Below, piece by piece: positions 8,363-17,241 of a stretch of DNA of 37,098 nucleotides (its first letter is position 1; each line of letters starts with the position of its first letter). The notes beneath the pieces were generated by a model. It was not told the origin of the DNA, ran no database searches, and saw only the letters and a program-made list of their open reading frames with translations. Origin of the DNA: RUG12783 sp946409545 (GTDB lineage Bacteria; Bacillota_I; Bacilli_A; RF39; UBA660). The translations under genes were made by a program, and so were the position numbers. The stretch is from assembly GCA_946409545.1 (NCBI GenBank), contig CAMJWT010000017.1, forward strand, positions 1 through 37,098, written 5' to 3'.

Positions 8363-9776
8363 ATTCTTTATCCATAACAATAGATATAATATCTTCAATC
8401 TTTCTTCCCGTTAAATCCATATATTCATCTAAATATGTGGATACTTTAAGAGCTATAAAACGATTACGTAGATTACTTTCTCTTGTAATATAAGCTTCAT
8501 CATGAGAATCAATATAATCATGAAGATAACTTAAAGCATCTTCAAAACTATCATATTTTTTTATAGCAACTTCCATATAATCTTTTAAAATACTACTAAT
8601 ACCTGCATCAAGTTTAATAACAGATTGATAAGCTTTTTCTAAATATTCATGAATATTAATATTATATTTAGAAACCATATCTAAAAAATCTTTACGGAAA
8701 TTAGAATTACATATCTCATTACGACAATCTTCAAATCTCGTTAAATATTCACAATTACCACTGTTAATATAATTTTCGATATTTGAAAGAGTATAATTAC
8801 TATCTTTCTTTCTTAACATTGTAGCAATCATACTTTGTAACATCTTCTTAACTTTATCTTCATTATATTTTTTATTTTTAGTATTAACCATCATTTCATA
8901 ATGAGATAAAAATCTATTAAGACTATAATCTTTAGCTTGTGATTCAACAATTAACTTGCTAACAAACATATAATCATTATATGTACTAGAATCTTTATAA
9001 TTAATTTTCTTGTTATCATTAACATAGATAAAATCAGTACTAAATTTATCTAAATTTTCATGAGAAACAAAAGTTTTAGCATAATAATCAATTACAAAAT
9101 GATAGAAGTCTTTAACATTAACTTTATCTAATCCTTCTAAACCATTCTTTTTATAAGCTTCAACTAAATATAACATTATATAGTTTGCGACAACACCATT
9201 GTATGTTATAGCGCCATCACTTGCTAAAGCAATACCATTTGAAACATAAGCAAAAGCATTGGGATTAATTAAGTTCTTTCCAATATTTTTGTTCTTTTTA
9301 ATAAACTCCATTAATAAATTTAAATCTTCTTTATTAATTAATCTAATGATAAAATCATCATTTCGTATTTTAGATGCAATTTTAGCATCATAAGTAATTT
9401 TATTATCATCTAAAAAATCTAAAACAGTATTAACACCAGTTTCAATATATTTATAGTTAAATGGAAGATATATCTTTATATGAGATGTTTTACTATTAGC
9501 CTTAAAATCACTTGATACAAAGCGACAATAGAAAGGCTCTATAAGCGCAAATACATTTTTTCTCTTTTTATTTATAAGATTCTTAAAAAGATCCTTTAAA
9601 GATACTTTTCTATCTTCTTTACTTACACCATAATTAACTACCATATGATAAATGGTATTATATAAACCACTAGAAGGTTTAGATAAAAACATTGTTAACT
9701 TTGTTTTTTTATATAATCGATTAATAACTTCAACTATTTCCCCTAAAATAACATCTCCATCATTATGATTATGCAT
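8361..9776 (-). CDS. unknown 471-aa protein, weak resemblance to HopA1-type effector/lyase proteins
   Basis: No confident family. The protein is soluble, Lys/Asn rich and mostly helical, with no signal peptide or span. Residues 98-200 carry a distinctive pattern: SHIKIYLPF, then a helix ETGVNTVLDFLDD, then AKIASKIRNDDFIIRL (131-146), then NPNAFAYVSNGIALASDG and TYNG. The order K-I-Y-L, about 30 residues, K, then R-N-D-D is reminiscent of HopA1-type effectors and the related lyase domains of class V lanthipeptide and thioviridamide-type clusters. I infer this from memory of the pattern and give it low weight. The start codon lies inside the end of the preceding 56-codon gene (overlap ATGCATAA) with AGGAGAG upstream, so translation is coupled. 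No kinase or transporter of a peptide cluster lies nearby. Confidence 0.6.
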   Translation of the reverse strand: MHNHNDGDVILGEIVEVINRLYKKTKLTMFLSKPSSGLYNTIYHMVVNYGVSKEDRKVSLKDLFKNLINKKRKNVFALIEPFYCRFVSSDFKANSKTSHIKIYLPFNYKYIETGVNTVLDFLDDNKITYDAKIASKIRNDDFIIRLINKEDLNLLMEFIKKNKNIGKNLINPNAFAYVSNGIALASDGAITYNGVVANYIMLYLVEAYKKNGLEGLDKVNVKDFYHFVIDYYAKTFVSHENLDKFSTDFIYVNDNKKINYKDSSTYNDYMFVSKLIVESQAKDYSLNRFLSHYEMMVNTKNKKYNEDKVKKMLQSMIATMLRKKDSNYTLSNIENYINSGNCEYLTRFEDCRNEICNSNFRKDFLDMVSKYNINIHEYLEKAYQSVIKLDAGISSILKDYMEVAIKKYDSFEDALSYLHDYIDSHDEAYITRESNLRNRFIALKVSTYLDEYMDLTGRKIEDIISIVMDKE

Positions 9777-9939
9777 CTTTCTCTCCTTTTACAAGAGGTA
9801 CTTTTAAAGTATCTTGAAGATTAAAATCAGTTGCTGTTAAAACATCAAGATCTTCTTCACCCGCTTCCATTTTATCTATTTCTTTTAATTCATCGTCTTC
9901 ATAGTCCATTTGATCTAATAAATTTAATTCATCTTTCAT
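9769..9939 (-). CDS. small acidic protein, 56 aa, coupled to the 471-aa gene
   Basis: An unbroken 57-codon frame starts at an ATG with AGGTGA 5 nt upstream and ends at a TAA that overlaps the start of the 471-residue gene by 8 nt. The product begins MKDELNLLDQMDYEDDELKE and ends DTLKVPLVKGEKDA. It is strongly acidic in the first 33 residues with a less charged, Thr-containing C-terminal third, and it has no Cys or membrane span. The extended -10 promoter at 9958-9966 sits right before it, so it is the first gene of the two-gene transcript. It could be a binding partner or adaptor, or a peptide substrate of the downstream protein. The sequence does not decide this. Confidence 0.7.
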   Translation of the reverse strand: MKDELNLLDQMDYEDDELKEIDKMEAGEEDLDVLTATDFNLQDTLKVPLVKGEKDA

Positions 9940-9957
9940 ACTATCACCTACTATATA

Positions 9958-9966
9958 AGTATAACA
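9958..9966 (-). promoter_or_regulatory. extended -10 promoter for the 56-aa/471-aa pair
   Basis: The minus strand reads TGTTATACT, a TGn-extended -10 element, 19-27 nt upstream of the 56-codon gene. It directly follows the U-tract of the terminator at 9981-10003. The -35 position is only poly-T. Confidence 0.55.
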
Positions 9967-9980
9967 AAAAAAGAAAAAAG

Positions 9981-10003
9981 AAAAAAGAAGTTTTTACACT
10001 TCT
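9981..10003 (-). terminator. terminator of the ruvA-ruvB-queA operon
   Basis: Six-bp stem AGAAGT / ACTTCT around a 6-nt loop, followed on the minus strand by a long T-rich tract (complement of 9966-9986). The stem is short but position and U-tract fit, right at the stop codon of the transporter gene. Confidence 0.6.
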
Positions 10004-11154
10004 TCTTCCTTTTTTAATAACCTATCTAATATTTTATATTTTTCATCAAAATAATTGAATAAAATCTTAATTGCACCAATAATTGGAGCTGCTAAAATCA
10101 TACCAACGATACCAAAGAAGTATTCAAAGATAATTAAAGCTACAACAATAATGATAGGATTAATATCTGTTGCTTTTCCAAGAATCCAAGGATTAATAAT
10201 ATTTCCTTCAACCGCTTGAACAAGAAGTATCGTTATTAAACATATTAAACCACATAATGGACTTATTGAGAAACCAACAATAATTGTGGGAATACCACCA
10301 ATAAATGGTCCAAAATATGGAATAATATTTGTTATACCACAAAATACTGCAAATAATAATGGACTACTAATACCACTTATTAATAAACCAACTAAGGTAA
10401 AGATTGTTACAATAATCGAACTAATTAAAGTACCATTAACATAACGTCTTGTCATTTCACCAATCTTTCCTAAAAGAATTAAGACTTCACTACGATGTTT
10501 TTTAGGAATATTATTATTAAATTTAGTTGAATATTTATCATAACTAAGAGAGATATAGAAGGCAATAATTAAACTTAAACCTACAGTAACTCCACTTGAT
10601 AAAATACTTGTAATAACATTAACAACACCAGAAAGTCCATTACTTGTAAATTCTGTTACAAACTTTTCAATTTGAGCATTAATATCTAATTGAATAGAAT
10701 TGATATCAATGGCATTATTATCAAAACGTTTAAAAATACTAGAAATAAACTCTTTAATTTTAGATAAATAATTTGGTAATTGACCAATTAATTCTTTTAA
10801 CTGATTAATAAACTCTGGAACAACTAAAACAATTATAATAACCATCACAACTAATAAGGCAAAATAAACAATTGTTGTACCAAGAGGCCTTTTGATTTTC
10901 TTTTTTTCTAAATATTTGATTAATGGTTCGACAAGCCATGATAACATCCATCCAATAAATAGTGGAAGCATAAGTCTTAATATTGTAAGAATAATACTAA
11001 GAATTTGGGTCTTTTCAATAATAATAAATCCAAAAATGATAAAAGATAAGATTAAAGCAATAACTAAAAATTTAGTTACTACTCGACCATTTTTAATTAA
11101 ACCATTTAATTCACTATAGTCAATTTTTTCTTCATTCTTATTATAATCTTTCAT
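9994..11154 (-). CDS. AI-2E family transporter (YdbI/PerM-type membrane protein)
   Basis: A 386-aa polytopic membrane protein of the AI-2E transporter family (PF01594), whose members export small molecules or ions. There are two N-terminal spans (about 28-48, 55-75), WMLSWLVEPLIKYLEKK, a span at 92-112, an amphipathic extracytoplasmic region rich in Leu/Ile/Lys (115-175), then a cluster of spans containing TNIIPYFGPFIGGIP and EGNIINPWILGKATDINPI. These two motifs are characteristic of the family. The actual substrate is not predictable; the family name comes from one member and should not be read as proof of AI-2 export. AGGTGA precedes the ATG, and the gene starts 7 nt after the queA stop, so it is the last gene of the ruv operon. 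Confidence 0.88.
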   Translation of the reverse strand: MKDYNKNEEKIDYSELNGLIKNGRVVTKFLVIALILSFIIFGFIIIEKTQILSIILTILRLMLPLFIGWMLSWLVEPLIKYLEKKKIKRPLGTTIVYFALLVVMVIIIVLVVPEFINQLKELIGQLPNYLSKIKEFISSIFKRFDNNAIDINSIQLDINAQIEKFVTEFTSNGLSGVVNVITSILSSGVTVGLSLIIAFYISLSYDKYSTKFNNNIPKKHRSEVLILLGKIGEMTRRYVNGTLISSIIVTIFTLVGLLISGISSPLLFAVFCGITNIIPYFGPFIGGIPTIIVGFSISPLCGLICLITILLVQAVEGNIINPWILGKATDINPIIIVVALIIFEYFFGIVGMILAAPIIGAIKILFNYFDEKYKILDRLLKKEEEV

Positions 11155-11161
11155 AATTCAC

Positions 11162-12184
11162 CTACTTTATAAACATTGCATCACCGAAAGAAAAGAAACG
11201 ATATTTTTCTTTAACAGCAATATTATATGCATTAAGAATTTTTTCACGAGATGCAAAAGCACTAACTAACATTACTAAAGTACTCTTTGGTAAATGGAAA
11301 TTAGTAATAAGTCCATCTATCGCTTTAAACTTAAATCCTGGATAAATAAAGATTTCCGTATCACCAACCATTGGTACAAATTCGTTATTATTTTGCATAA
11401 CGGTTTCAAGGGTTCTAACACTTGTTGTTCCAACAGCAATAATTCTTCCACCATTTTTACGAATATTATTTAATGTATCAGCTGCTTCTTTCGTTAAAAT
11501 AAAATGTTCACTATGCATCTTATGATTTTTAACATCATCAACCATAACAGGTCTAAATGTACCTAATCCAACATGTAATGTTACATGGACTATTTTGATA
11601 CCCTTATCTTCAATTTTTTTTAATAATTCTTTCGTAAAATGTAAGCCCGCTGTTGGAGCAGCAGCACTACCATAATCTTTAGCATAAACCGTCTGATAAC
11701 GATCTTTGTCTTCAAGTTTTTCATGAATATAAGGAGGTAGTGGCATACTTCCTAGAGCATCTAATATTTCCATTAAAATGCCATTATATATTAGTTTAAC
11801 AATCGTTACACCTTCATCACGAATTTCTACTACTTCAGCTTTTAACTTACCATCACCAAAAGAAATAATTGTACCTATCTTTAATCTCTTTTGTGGTTTA
11901 GCAAGACATTCCCATTTATCTTCTAATTCTTTTAATAGCAATAATTCAATTATAGCTCCAGTATCAACTTTTTCCCCAATAATTCTTGCAGGGATAACTT
12001 TCGTATCATTAATAACTAAAGCGTCCCCTGGATTTAAATAATCAATAATATCATAAAACTTTTTATGAGTAACTTCCCCTGTTTCTCTATCTAATACAAG
12101 TAGTCTTGATTCATCTCTTTTAGATAAAGGCGTTTGTGCGATTAACTCACTAGGAAGTTCATAATCAAAATCATCTGTTTTCAT
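11162..12184 (-). CDS. queA: S-adenosylmethionine:tRNA ribosyltransferase-isomerase QueA
   Basis: Transfers and rearranges the ribosyl group of SAM onto 7-aminomethyl-7-deazaguanine at the wobble base of GUN-anticodon tRNAs, giving epoxyqueuosine. At 340 aa it is full length. Recognisable blocks are ELIAQTPLSKRDESRLLVLD near the N-terminus, PGDALVINDTKVIPARI, YGSAAAPTAGLHFT, HVGLGTFRPV, GTTSVRTLE and ITNFHLPKSTLVMLVSAF. The ATG is preceded by AGGTGA, which overlaps the TAG stop of ruvB. The order ruvA-ruvB-queA is common in Firmicutes, where tgt often follows; here tgt is absent and an AI-2E family gene takes its place. Confidence 0.96.
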   Translation of the reverse strand: MKTDDFDYELPSELIAQTPLSKRDESRLLVLDRETGEVTHKKFYDIIDYLNPGDALVINDTKVIPARIIGEKVDTGAIIELLLLKELEDKWECLAKPQKRLKIGTIISFGDGKLKAEVVEIRDEGVTIVKLIYNGILMEILDALGSMPLPPYIHEKLEDKDRYQTVYAKDYGSAAAPTAGLHFTKELLKKIEDKGIKIVHVTLHVGLGTFRPVMVDDVKNHKMHSEHFILTKEAADTLNNIRKNGGRIIAVGTTSVRTLETVMQNNNEFVPMVGDTEIFIYPGFKFKAIDGLITNFHLPKSTLVMLVSAFASREKILNAYNIAVKEKYRFFSFGDAMFIK

Positions 12185-12191
12185 ATTTCAC

Positions 12192-13208
12192 CTAAAACAA
12201 ACTTTCTTGATAATTAGTTTCATGATAACTAATACCTAAGTGATCATAAGCTTTCTTCGTAACAACACGACCACGAAGCGTTCGTTTAATATAACCTTCT
12301 TGTAAAAGGAAAGGTTCATAAACATCTTCAATCGTACTTATTTCTTCACCAATAGAGCTTGCAATTGTCTCAATGCCTACAGGACCACCATTAAATTTTT
12401 CAATAATAGCACGTAAAAATTGATGATCAGTTTCATCAAGTCCGGCATTATCAACTTTAAGTCTACCTAAAGCTTTATTAGTAATATCAATATCAATTAC
12501 TTCTAATCCATCAACAAGGGCAAAATCACGAACTCTTTTAAATAATCTATTAGCAATTCTTGGTGTTCCTCTACTTCGTTTAGCGAGTTCGGTACTAGCA
12601 TCATCATCAATAGGCATCTCAAGAACTCTACTTGTTCTTTCAATAATTTGTTTTAATTCATCTTCTGTATAATACTTTAGTTTACAAGTAATACCAAAAC
12701 GATCTCTAAGTGGACTTGTAAGATCACCTGCTCTTGTGGTTGCCCCAACTAAAGTAAATGGTGGTAAATCAATCTTAATACTTCTTGTATTAGAATCACT
12801 ACCAACAATAATATCTAAAGTAAAATCTTCCATTGCTGGATATAATATTTCTTCAATAAATCTTGGCATACGATGAATTTCATCAATAAACAAGACATCT
12901 CCTGGTTCAAGAGTTGATAAAATCGCTGCTAAGTCACCACTTTTTTCAATAGAAGGACCAGAAGCTGTTTTAATATTACTACCAAGTTCATTGGCAATAA
13001 TAAAAGCAAGCGTTGTTTTACCAAGTCCTGGAGGTCCATATAATAAAACATGGTCTAATGGTTCATTTCGAAGTTTGGCAGCTTTAATAAAGATATCAAT
13101 ATTTTCTTTTACTTCTGATTGACCAACATACTCGGATAAATATGATGGTCTAATAGACATATCATTATCAATATCTTGTTTTTTTGTATCTAATATTTCT
13201 TTATCCAT
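12192..13208 (-). CDS. ruvB: Holliday junction branch-migration helicase RuvB
   Basis: AAA+ motor that, with RuvA, drives branch migration of Holliday junctions in recombination repair. It is 338 aa from the start chosen here. Motifs are the N-terminal RPSYLSEYVGQ, Walker A GPPGLGKT (58-65), Walker B DEIH (109-112), sensor 1 GATTRAG (155-161) and SPLRDRFG with the Arg finger region. A C-terminal winged helix (GGPVGIETIASSIGEE) completes it. An in-frame TTG 18 nt upstream would add six residues, but these codons contain the perfect AGGAGG site, so the ATG at 13208 is the real start. The stop of ruvA lies 7 nt upstream. Confidence 0.96.
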   Translation of the reverse strand: MDKEILDTKKQDIDNDMSIRPSYLSEYVGQSEVKENIDIFIKAAKLRNEPLDHVLLYGPPGLGKTTLAFIIANELGSNIKTASGPSIEKSGDLAAILSTLEPGDVLFIDEIHRMPRFIEEILYPAMEDFTLDIIVGSDSNTRSIKIDLPPFTLVGATTRAGDLTSPLRDRFGITCKLKYYTEDELKQIIERTSRVLEMPIDDDASTELAKRSRGTPRIANRLFKRVRDFALVDGLEVIDIDITNKALGRLKVDNAGLDETDHQFLRAIIEKFNGGPVGIETIASSIGEEISTIEDVYEPFLLQEGYIKRTLRGRVVTKKAYDHLGISYHETNYQESLF

Positions 13209-13215
13209 AATCCTC

Positions 13216-13770
13216 CTATCTAACAAGTAAACGCAAAGCTTCTTTTACTTGATCTTCAATCTTTAATTCTTTATTAACATTAGGAATTACACTTTTTATT
13301 TCTTTATCTTTATAACCTAATCCTTTTAAGACTTCAATTAACTCATCACTAACATCAATGGTACTACCTGTATCAACAATATCTATTTTACCTTTTAAAT
13401 CTAGAATCATTTGTTTAGCTAGTTTATCACCAATCTTAGGAAATTTTTTTAAATATAAAATATTTTCACGATTAATAGCATCACTAATTCCAGAGATACT
13501 TCCCATGGCAAGCATCGGAAGCGTCATCTTAGGGCCTAAACCTTTAACATCAATTAGTTTTAAGAATAATTCTTTTTCTTCAGGAGTCTTAAATCCATAT
13601 AAAGACATTTCATCTTCTCGTATATATTGATAAACATAAACCGTATATTCATTATCTTCTTGAAAAGAATAAGGATTAGGTGTAAATATTTTATAACCTA
13701 TTCCATTATTATCAAGAGTAATTGTTGTACTACTAATTTCTTTTATAATACCTTTTATATAATTATACAT
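13216..13770 (-). CDS. ruvA: Holliday junction-binding protein RuvA
   Basis: Tetrameric protein that binds four-way DNA junctions and loads RuvB. It is 184 aa from the ATG at 13770. An OB-fold domain (MYNYIKGII.. to about 65) is followed by two helix-hairpin-helix motifs (LIDVKGLGPKMTLPML and FPKIGDKLAKQMILDLKG), an acidic linker and a C-terminal RuvB-binding three-helix domain (ELIEVLKGLGYKDKEI). An in-frame TTG 12 nt upstream would overlap the GGTGA ribosome binding site, so the ATG is preferred. It is the first gene of ruvA-ruvB-queA-transporter. A -10-like TATACT lies at 13792-13787 on the minus strand, with a weak -35 box. Confidence 0.95.
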   Translation of the reverse strand: MYNYIKGIIKEISSTTITLDNNGIGYKIFTPNPYSFQEDNEYTVYVYQYIREDEMSLYGFKTPEEKELFLKLIDVKGLGPKMTLPMLAMGSISGISDAINRENILYLKKFPKIGDKLAKQMILDLKGKIDIVDTGSTIDVSDELIEVLKGLGYKDKEIKSVIPNVNKELKIEDQVKEALRLLVR

Positions 13771-13846
13771 AACATTCACCAATGATAGTATACAATAAAA
13801 TCATATATTTTTATAGATTTTTACAGAATAGTTATCGAAATTCAAT

Positions 13847-13875
13847 AAAAAAGGCTTATAAACATAAGTCTTTTT
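13847..13875 (-). terminator. probable terminator after the esterase gene
   Basis: Inverted repeat AAAAAGGCTTAT / ATAAGTCTTTTT around AAAC, with one position that is an A.C mismatch on the minus-strand RNA. It is followed by a T run on the minus strand and sits at the stop codon of the gene ending at 13874. Confidence 0.6.
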
Positions 13876-15385
13876 ATTTTCTTTGTTGCGCAATTAACCA
13901 TTCAATTGTGTCAGTACCATTAATAACACGACCTTGTATTGGATGACCTTCACCTTTTAATTCAATATATTTTAAATTAACTCCTTCATCTATTAAAATC
14001 TTTGTTCTTATTCGTCCTGCAGTAATATTACTATCTTTATCACCATAATATACAACTATTTTAATATTTTTTAAACTGTTGGAATCTACTTTTCTTTCAG
14101 TATTGCCACTAAGAATTGCTGCTGCCGAGAAATAATTTTGATTTCTTGCAATCATTTGATATGTACTAACCGCACCATGCGAATGTCCCATAATAGAAAT
14201 TCTTTTATTATCAACATTGTATTTCTTTACAACATCATCTATTAATGTTCTTAATGAACTAAGACAATACTCCCATCCTGTTCGACATTGTGGTAATAAA
14301 TAAATAGCATCCTTAAAAATACCTTTTTTCATATTAACTCCAAAGGCTGTTCCTCTTATTAAATTAATATTTGATCCTATTTCATCGCCACCCCCTAAGA
14401 AAATAACTAAGGGATTCTTATCTTTCAAATCAAGTTCTTTAGGATAATATAAAATATAGTTATTGTTACCATACGTTCCTTCATAATAATAATTACCTGT
14501 TGATGATGTTTCATCTCTCTTATAATCTATTGGCCATGCACCAACTTCATATTTATTACTACACGTAATCTCATTACTATTTCCTGCATTATCATAGATA
14601 ATAACACTTACTTTTGATGATGATTTACTATGAATATATGTATTATTTGTTGTTTGCTCTTTTATATCACCATCTATTTTATATTCATAATTTTTAATAC
14701 CAAATTCATCTTTAGCATCTACTGTTATTTCACTTTTACCATTTTTTCTTTTATTAATACAACTACCAGTTGGATTATCTTTATCTATATTTTCAATGCT
14801 AACACTTTTATTAAAGACTTTACCATCTTTTCTTTTAATATTGAAAGAATAATATCCATTCGAATTAACTACATATTCTTTTTCATTTAAAGTGCTTACT
14901 TCATTATTAAAATCTTCAAATTCTTGATAACCTTCACCGGTTAATTTGATTGTAATGACAACATCTCTGTTTGTTAATTCTTTTGGATTGTAATCTATAT
15001 CTACCTCTAAATCAGTAACATCAAAAATAACATTTACTTTTCTTGTTCTTTCAATAGTTTTTCCTTTACTATTTGATACTTTATATTTTATTTCATAATT
15101 ACCAACAATAGTAGTATCAACATCTCCCGTAACAATTACTTTATCTGTTAAAATACCTTCTATTGAATCATATGCTATATAACCTGGCTCTTTATACTCA
15201 CTACCTTTAATGAGCGTTAGTTCTACTTCACCATATAATTCAAGCCTTAATACCGACTCTTCTTTTTCTTTTTTTATATTATCAGCATAAAAGAAAAAGA
15301 TAATTAGAAAAACAATGACTAATAAGATATCAACTATTATTAAATATTTAAATGTTTTTTTCTTTTTATCATTTGTTTTTTTCAT
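13874..15385 (-). CDS. membrane-anchored DUF5011/Ig-like protein with serine esterase (alpha/beta hydrolase) domain
   Basis: A 503-aa protein with an N-terminal anchor (14-33) and an extracytoplasmic body. Residues 46-120 form a DUF5011-type Ig domain (LELYGEVELTLIKGSEYKEPG... VIVTGDVDTTIVGNYEIKY). Residues 125-277 form further Ig-like sandwiches ending IIYDNAGNSNEITCS. From 297 there is an alpha/beta hydrolase with oxyanion strand PLVIFLGGGDE (325-335), nucleophile elbow GHSHG (400-404, Ser402), acid YYGDKDS (Asp449 or Asp451) and His481 in GEGHP. This resembles secreted PHB-depolymerase or feruloyl-esterase-like enzymes. The catalytic triad looks complete; the substrate is unknown. AGGTGA precedes the ATG. 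It follows the related metallo-hydrolase gene by 11 nt, so both are made together. Confidence 0.82.
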   Translation of the reverse strand: MKKTNDKKKKTFKYLIIVDILLVIVFLIIFFFYADNIKKEKEESVLRLELYGEVELTLIKGSEYKEPGYIAYDSIEGILTDKVIVTGDVDTTIVGNYEIKYKVSNSKGKTIERTRKVNVIFDVTDLEVDIDYNPKELTNRDVVITIKLTGEGYQEFEDFNNEVSTLNEKEYVVNSNGYYSFNIKRKDGKVFNKSVSIENIDKDNPTGSCINKRKNGKSEITVDAKDEFGIKNYEYKIDGDIKEQTTNNTYIHSKSSSKVSVIIYDNAGNSNEITCSNKYEVGAWPIDYKRDETSSTGNYYYEGTYGNNNYILYYPKELDLKDKNPLVIFLGGGDEIGSNINLIRGTAFGVNMKKGIFKDAIYLLPQCRTGWEYCLSSLRTLIDDVVKKYNVDNKRISIMGHSHGAVSTYQMIARNQNYFSAAAILSGNTERKVDSNSLKNIKIVVYYGDKDSNITAGRIRTKILIDEGVNLKYIELKGEGHPIQGRVINGTDTIEWLIAQQRK

Positions 15386-15396
15386 TATCTTTTCAC

Positions 15397-17196
15397 CTAT
15401 CTTTTATATGAATTTGCTTGTGTATTCATATATACATTTACTTTTTCACCATCACTAATAAGTGTTAAATTACCTGTTGATGAATCACTTTGACGATACA
15501 TTGTAATACCATGTTGTTTAATACGATTAATATTAGAACTACTTGGATATTTAGAAGCCTTGTAATTTGGTACAATCATAATCTTTGGACTAATAGCGTT
15601 CAATGTTTTATCATACATTGGATCATTACCATGATGTGGATATTTCATAACATCAACTTTAATTGAATTTAAGCCAATCTTTTTAGCGTTATCAAGTAGT
15701 CCACTTGGATTGTGAATAGAGCTATAAGAATCCCCCGTAAACATAAAACTTGTATTGCCATATTTAAGAATAAAGACAAACGAGTTATTGTTATTATTAC
15801 AAGTCTTACTTAAAGGACCTAAATAGTATATTTTAATTTCCCCGATATCCATCTTACTTGGAATAGGTTGCGTTGTTGCTGTCTTATTATGCCTTTTCAT
15901 AGCAGCAAGAACTTTTTGAACATCATTATCTCTTTGACATTGACAATTACTACGACATTTATAAATATCAACAGGATATATTATCTTATCTACAGAGAAA
16001 TTATCTAAGATATCAGCTTGAGCTTCAATATGGTCAAATTCGACATGAGAACCAATCATAGCATCAATCTTTTTAACACCTAAACCTTTTAAGTATTCAA
16101 TATCACGTTTAGCACCACCAGCTCTTCCACCATCAATATAAATAACTTTACTATCCGTTCTAATTAGAATGGAATCATCATAGAAACCACTAGCAATAAA
16201 GTGAATTTCCATATTACCATCTAAAATACTTCCTTCAAGACTACATGTTAATTCTTTGGTATTACCAACTAAATCATATATTATTACGCGATTGTTTTTC
16301 GAAACACTATTAATAACATAAGGATTTTTAGTTGATTCAACACCGTTATATTTATATTTAATAATTGGTTTATTAGCTTTAACAGTAATGGTTGTTTTTT
16401 TATCTTTAACTGTTGCTACACAGCTTCCAGATAAATCTTCTTTATCAATATTTTCAATATCAATAATTCTTTCGTAAGCATTATTATATTTATCATAAAT
16501 CGTAAATTTATAATTACCATTTTTATCAATATGATATTTGGTATCAGTATCCATACTAGTACCATCAGGTAGAAGATATTTTAATACTTTAGTATTATCT
16601 ACTTGAATATTAAAATCCAATTCTTTAACCGCTTCTTTAGGATAATCAATTTTTAAATATTCACTAAAATCACTTATATGAATTTTTCTTTCTAAAGTTC
16701 TACTTATTTCTTCAAAAGTATATGTAATGATATAAACTCCACTTTTACTATAATCAACATTACCTGTAATTTTTATTTTATCAATAGCATCTACACCATT
16801 ATAATAAGCTTCTACTTTTGGATCATCATATTTTCCATTTAAAACAATGTAGACATCACTCTCTCCTTTAAGAGCAAATGATGTTAATTTTTTAACTTCA
16901 ATTTGTCTTGTTAAGACTAAATCTTTATATTTATACGTTCTCGTATATACACCAATTTCATCTACTTTAACATCACCAGAAATGATAACATCTTTTGATA
17001 CATCTACACCATTTTCAATTGCCTTAACACCAGGATCAAAAAAGGGAGAACCTAAATTATGATATATATATTCTTCACCATATAATTCAAAAATCATTTT
17101 CTCTTCTTGGGAACTATCAAACAGTAAAAAAGAAGAAACTATTACGATTAAAACAATTAATACTATGATAATAATATTTAAACCATTTTTCTTCAT
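15397..17196 (-). CDS. membrane-anchored DUF5011 protein with ComEC-like metallo-beta-lactamase-fold domain
   Basis: A 599-aa protein with an N-terminal anchor (7-26), two DUF5011-type Ig domains (34-103 and 106-175), further Ig-like sandwiches (180-320, ending IIYDLVGNTKELTCS) and a C-terminal metallo-hydrolase domain (328-595). The hydrolase shows VIYIDGG (351-357), HVEFDH (384-389), FTGDS (486-490) and YPHHGN (519-524), the order seen in ComEC-like and related secreted MBL-fold enzymes. The first motif has Glu where the HxHxDH consensus has the second His, so one Zn ligand may be altered. A CxxxCxC cluster (414-420) sits in an insertion. The partner downstream shares the ectodomain plan but carries a serine hydrolase. 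The ATG is preceded by AAAGGAG. The substrate, DNA or another phosphodiester, is inference. Confidence 0.8.
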   Translation of the reverse strand: MKKNGLNIIIIVLIVLIVIVSSFLLFDSSQEEKMIFELYGEEYIYHNLGSPFFDPGVKAIENGVDVSKDVIISGDVKVDEIGVYTRTYKYKDLVLTRQIEVKKLTSFALKGESDVYIVLNGKYDDPKVEAYYNGVDAIDKIKITGNVDYSKSGVYIITYTFEEISRTLERKIHISDFSEYLKIDYPKEAVKELDFNIQVDNTKVLKYLLPDGTSMDTDTKYHIDKNGNYKFTIYDKYNNAYERIIDIENIDKEDLSGSCVATVKDKKTTITVKANKPIIKYKYNGVESTKNPYVINSVSKNNRVIIYDLVGNTKELTCSLEGSILDGNMEIHFIASGFYDDSILIRTDSKVIYIDGGRAGGAKRDIEYLKGLGVKKIDAMIGSHVEFDHIEAQADILDNFSVDKIIYPVDIYKCRSNCQCQRDNDVQKVLAAMKRHNKTATTQPIPSKMDIGEIKIYYLGPLSKTCNNNNNSFVFILKYGNTSFMFTGDSYSSIHNPSGLLDNAKKIGLNSIKVDVMKYPHHGNDPMYDKTLNAISPKIMIVPNYKASKYPSSSNINRIKQHGITMYRQSDSSTGNLTLISDGEKVNVYMNTQANSYKR

Positions 17197-17217
17197 AATT
17201 TCTCCTTTCGATAATAT

Positions 17218-17240
17218 AAAAAATTCTTATAAAAGAATTT
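17218..17240 (-). terminator. terminator of the prepilin operon
   Basis: Stem AAATTCTT / AAGAATTT (17221-17228 with 17233-17240), 4-nt loop, with a run of T on the minus strand. It lies just after the 33-codon gene and before the metallo-hydrolase gene. Confidence 0.7.
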
Positions 17241-17241
17241 C

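Noticed and set aside
8361..9939. Complete lanthipeptide-type (RiPP) biosynthetic cluster
   Set aside because: No kinase, cyclase, protease or exporter gene is adjacent, the small protein has no Cys, and the lyase resemblance is weak.
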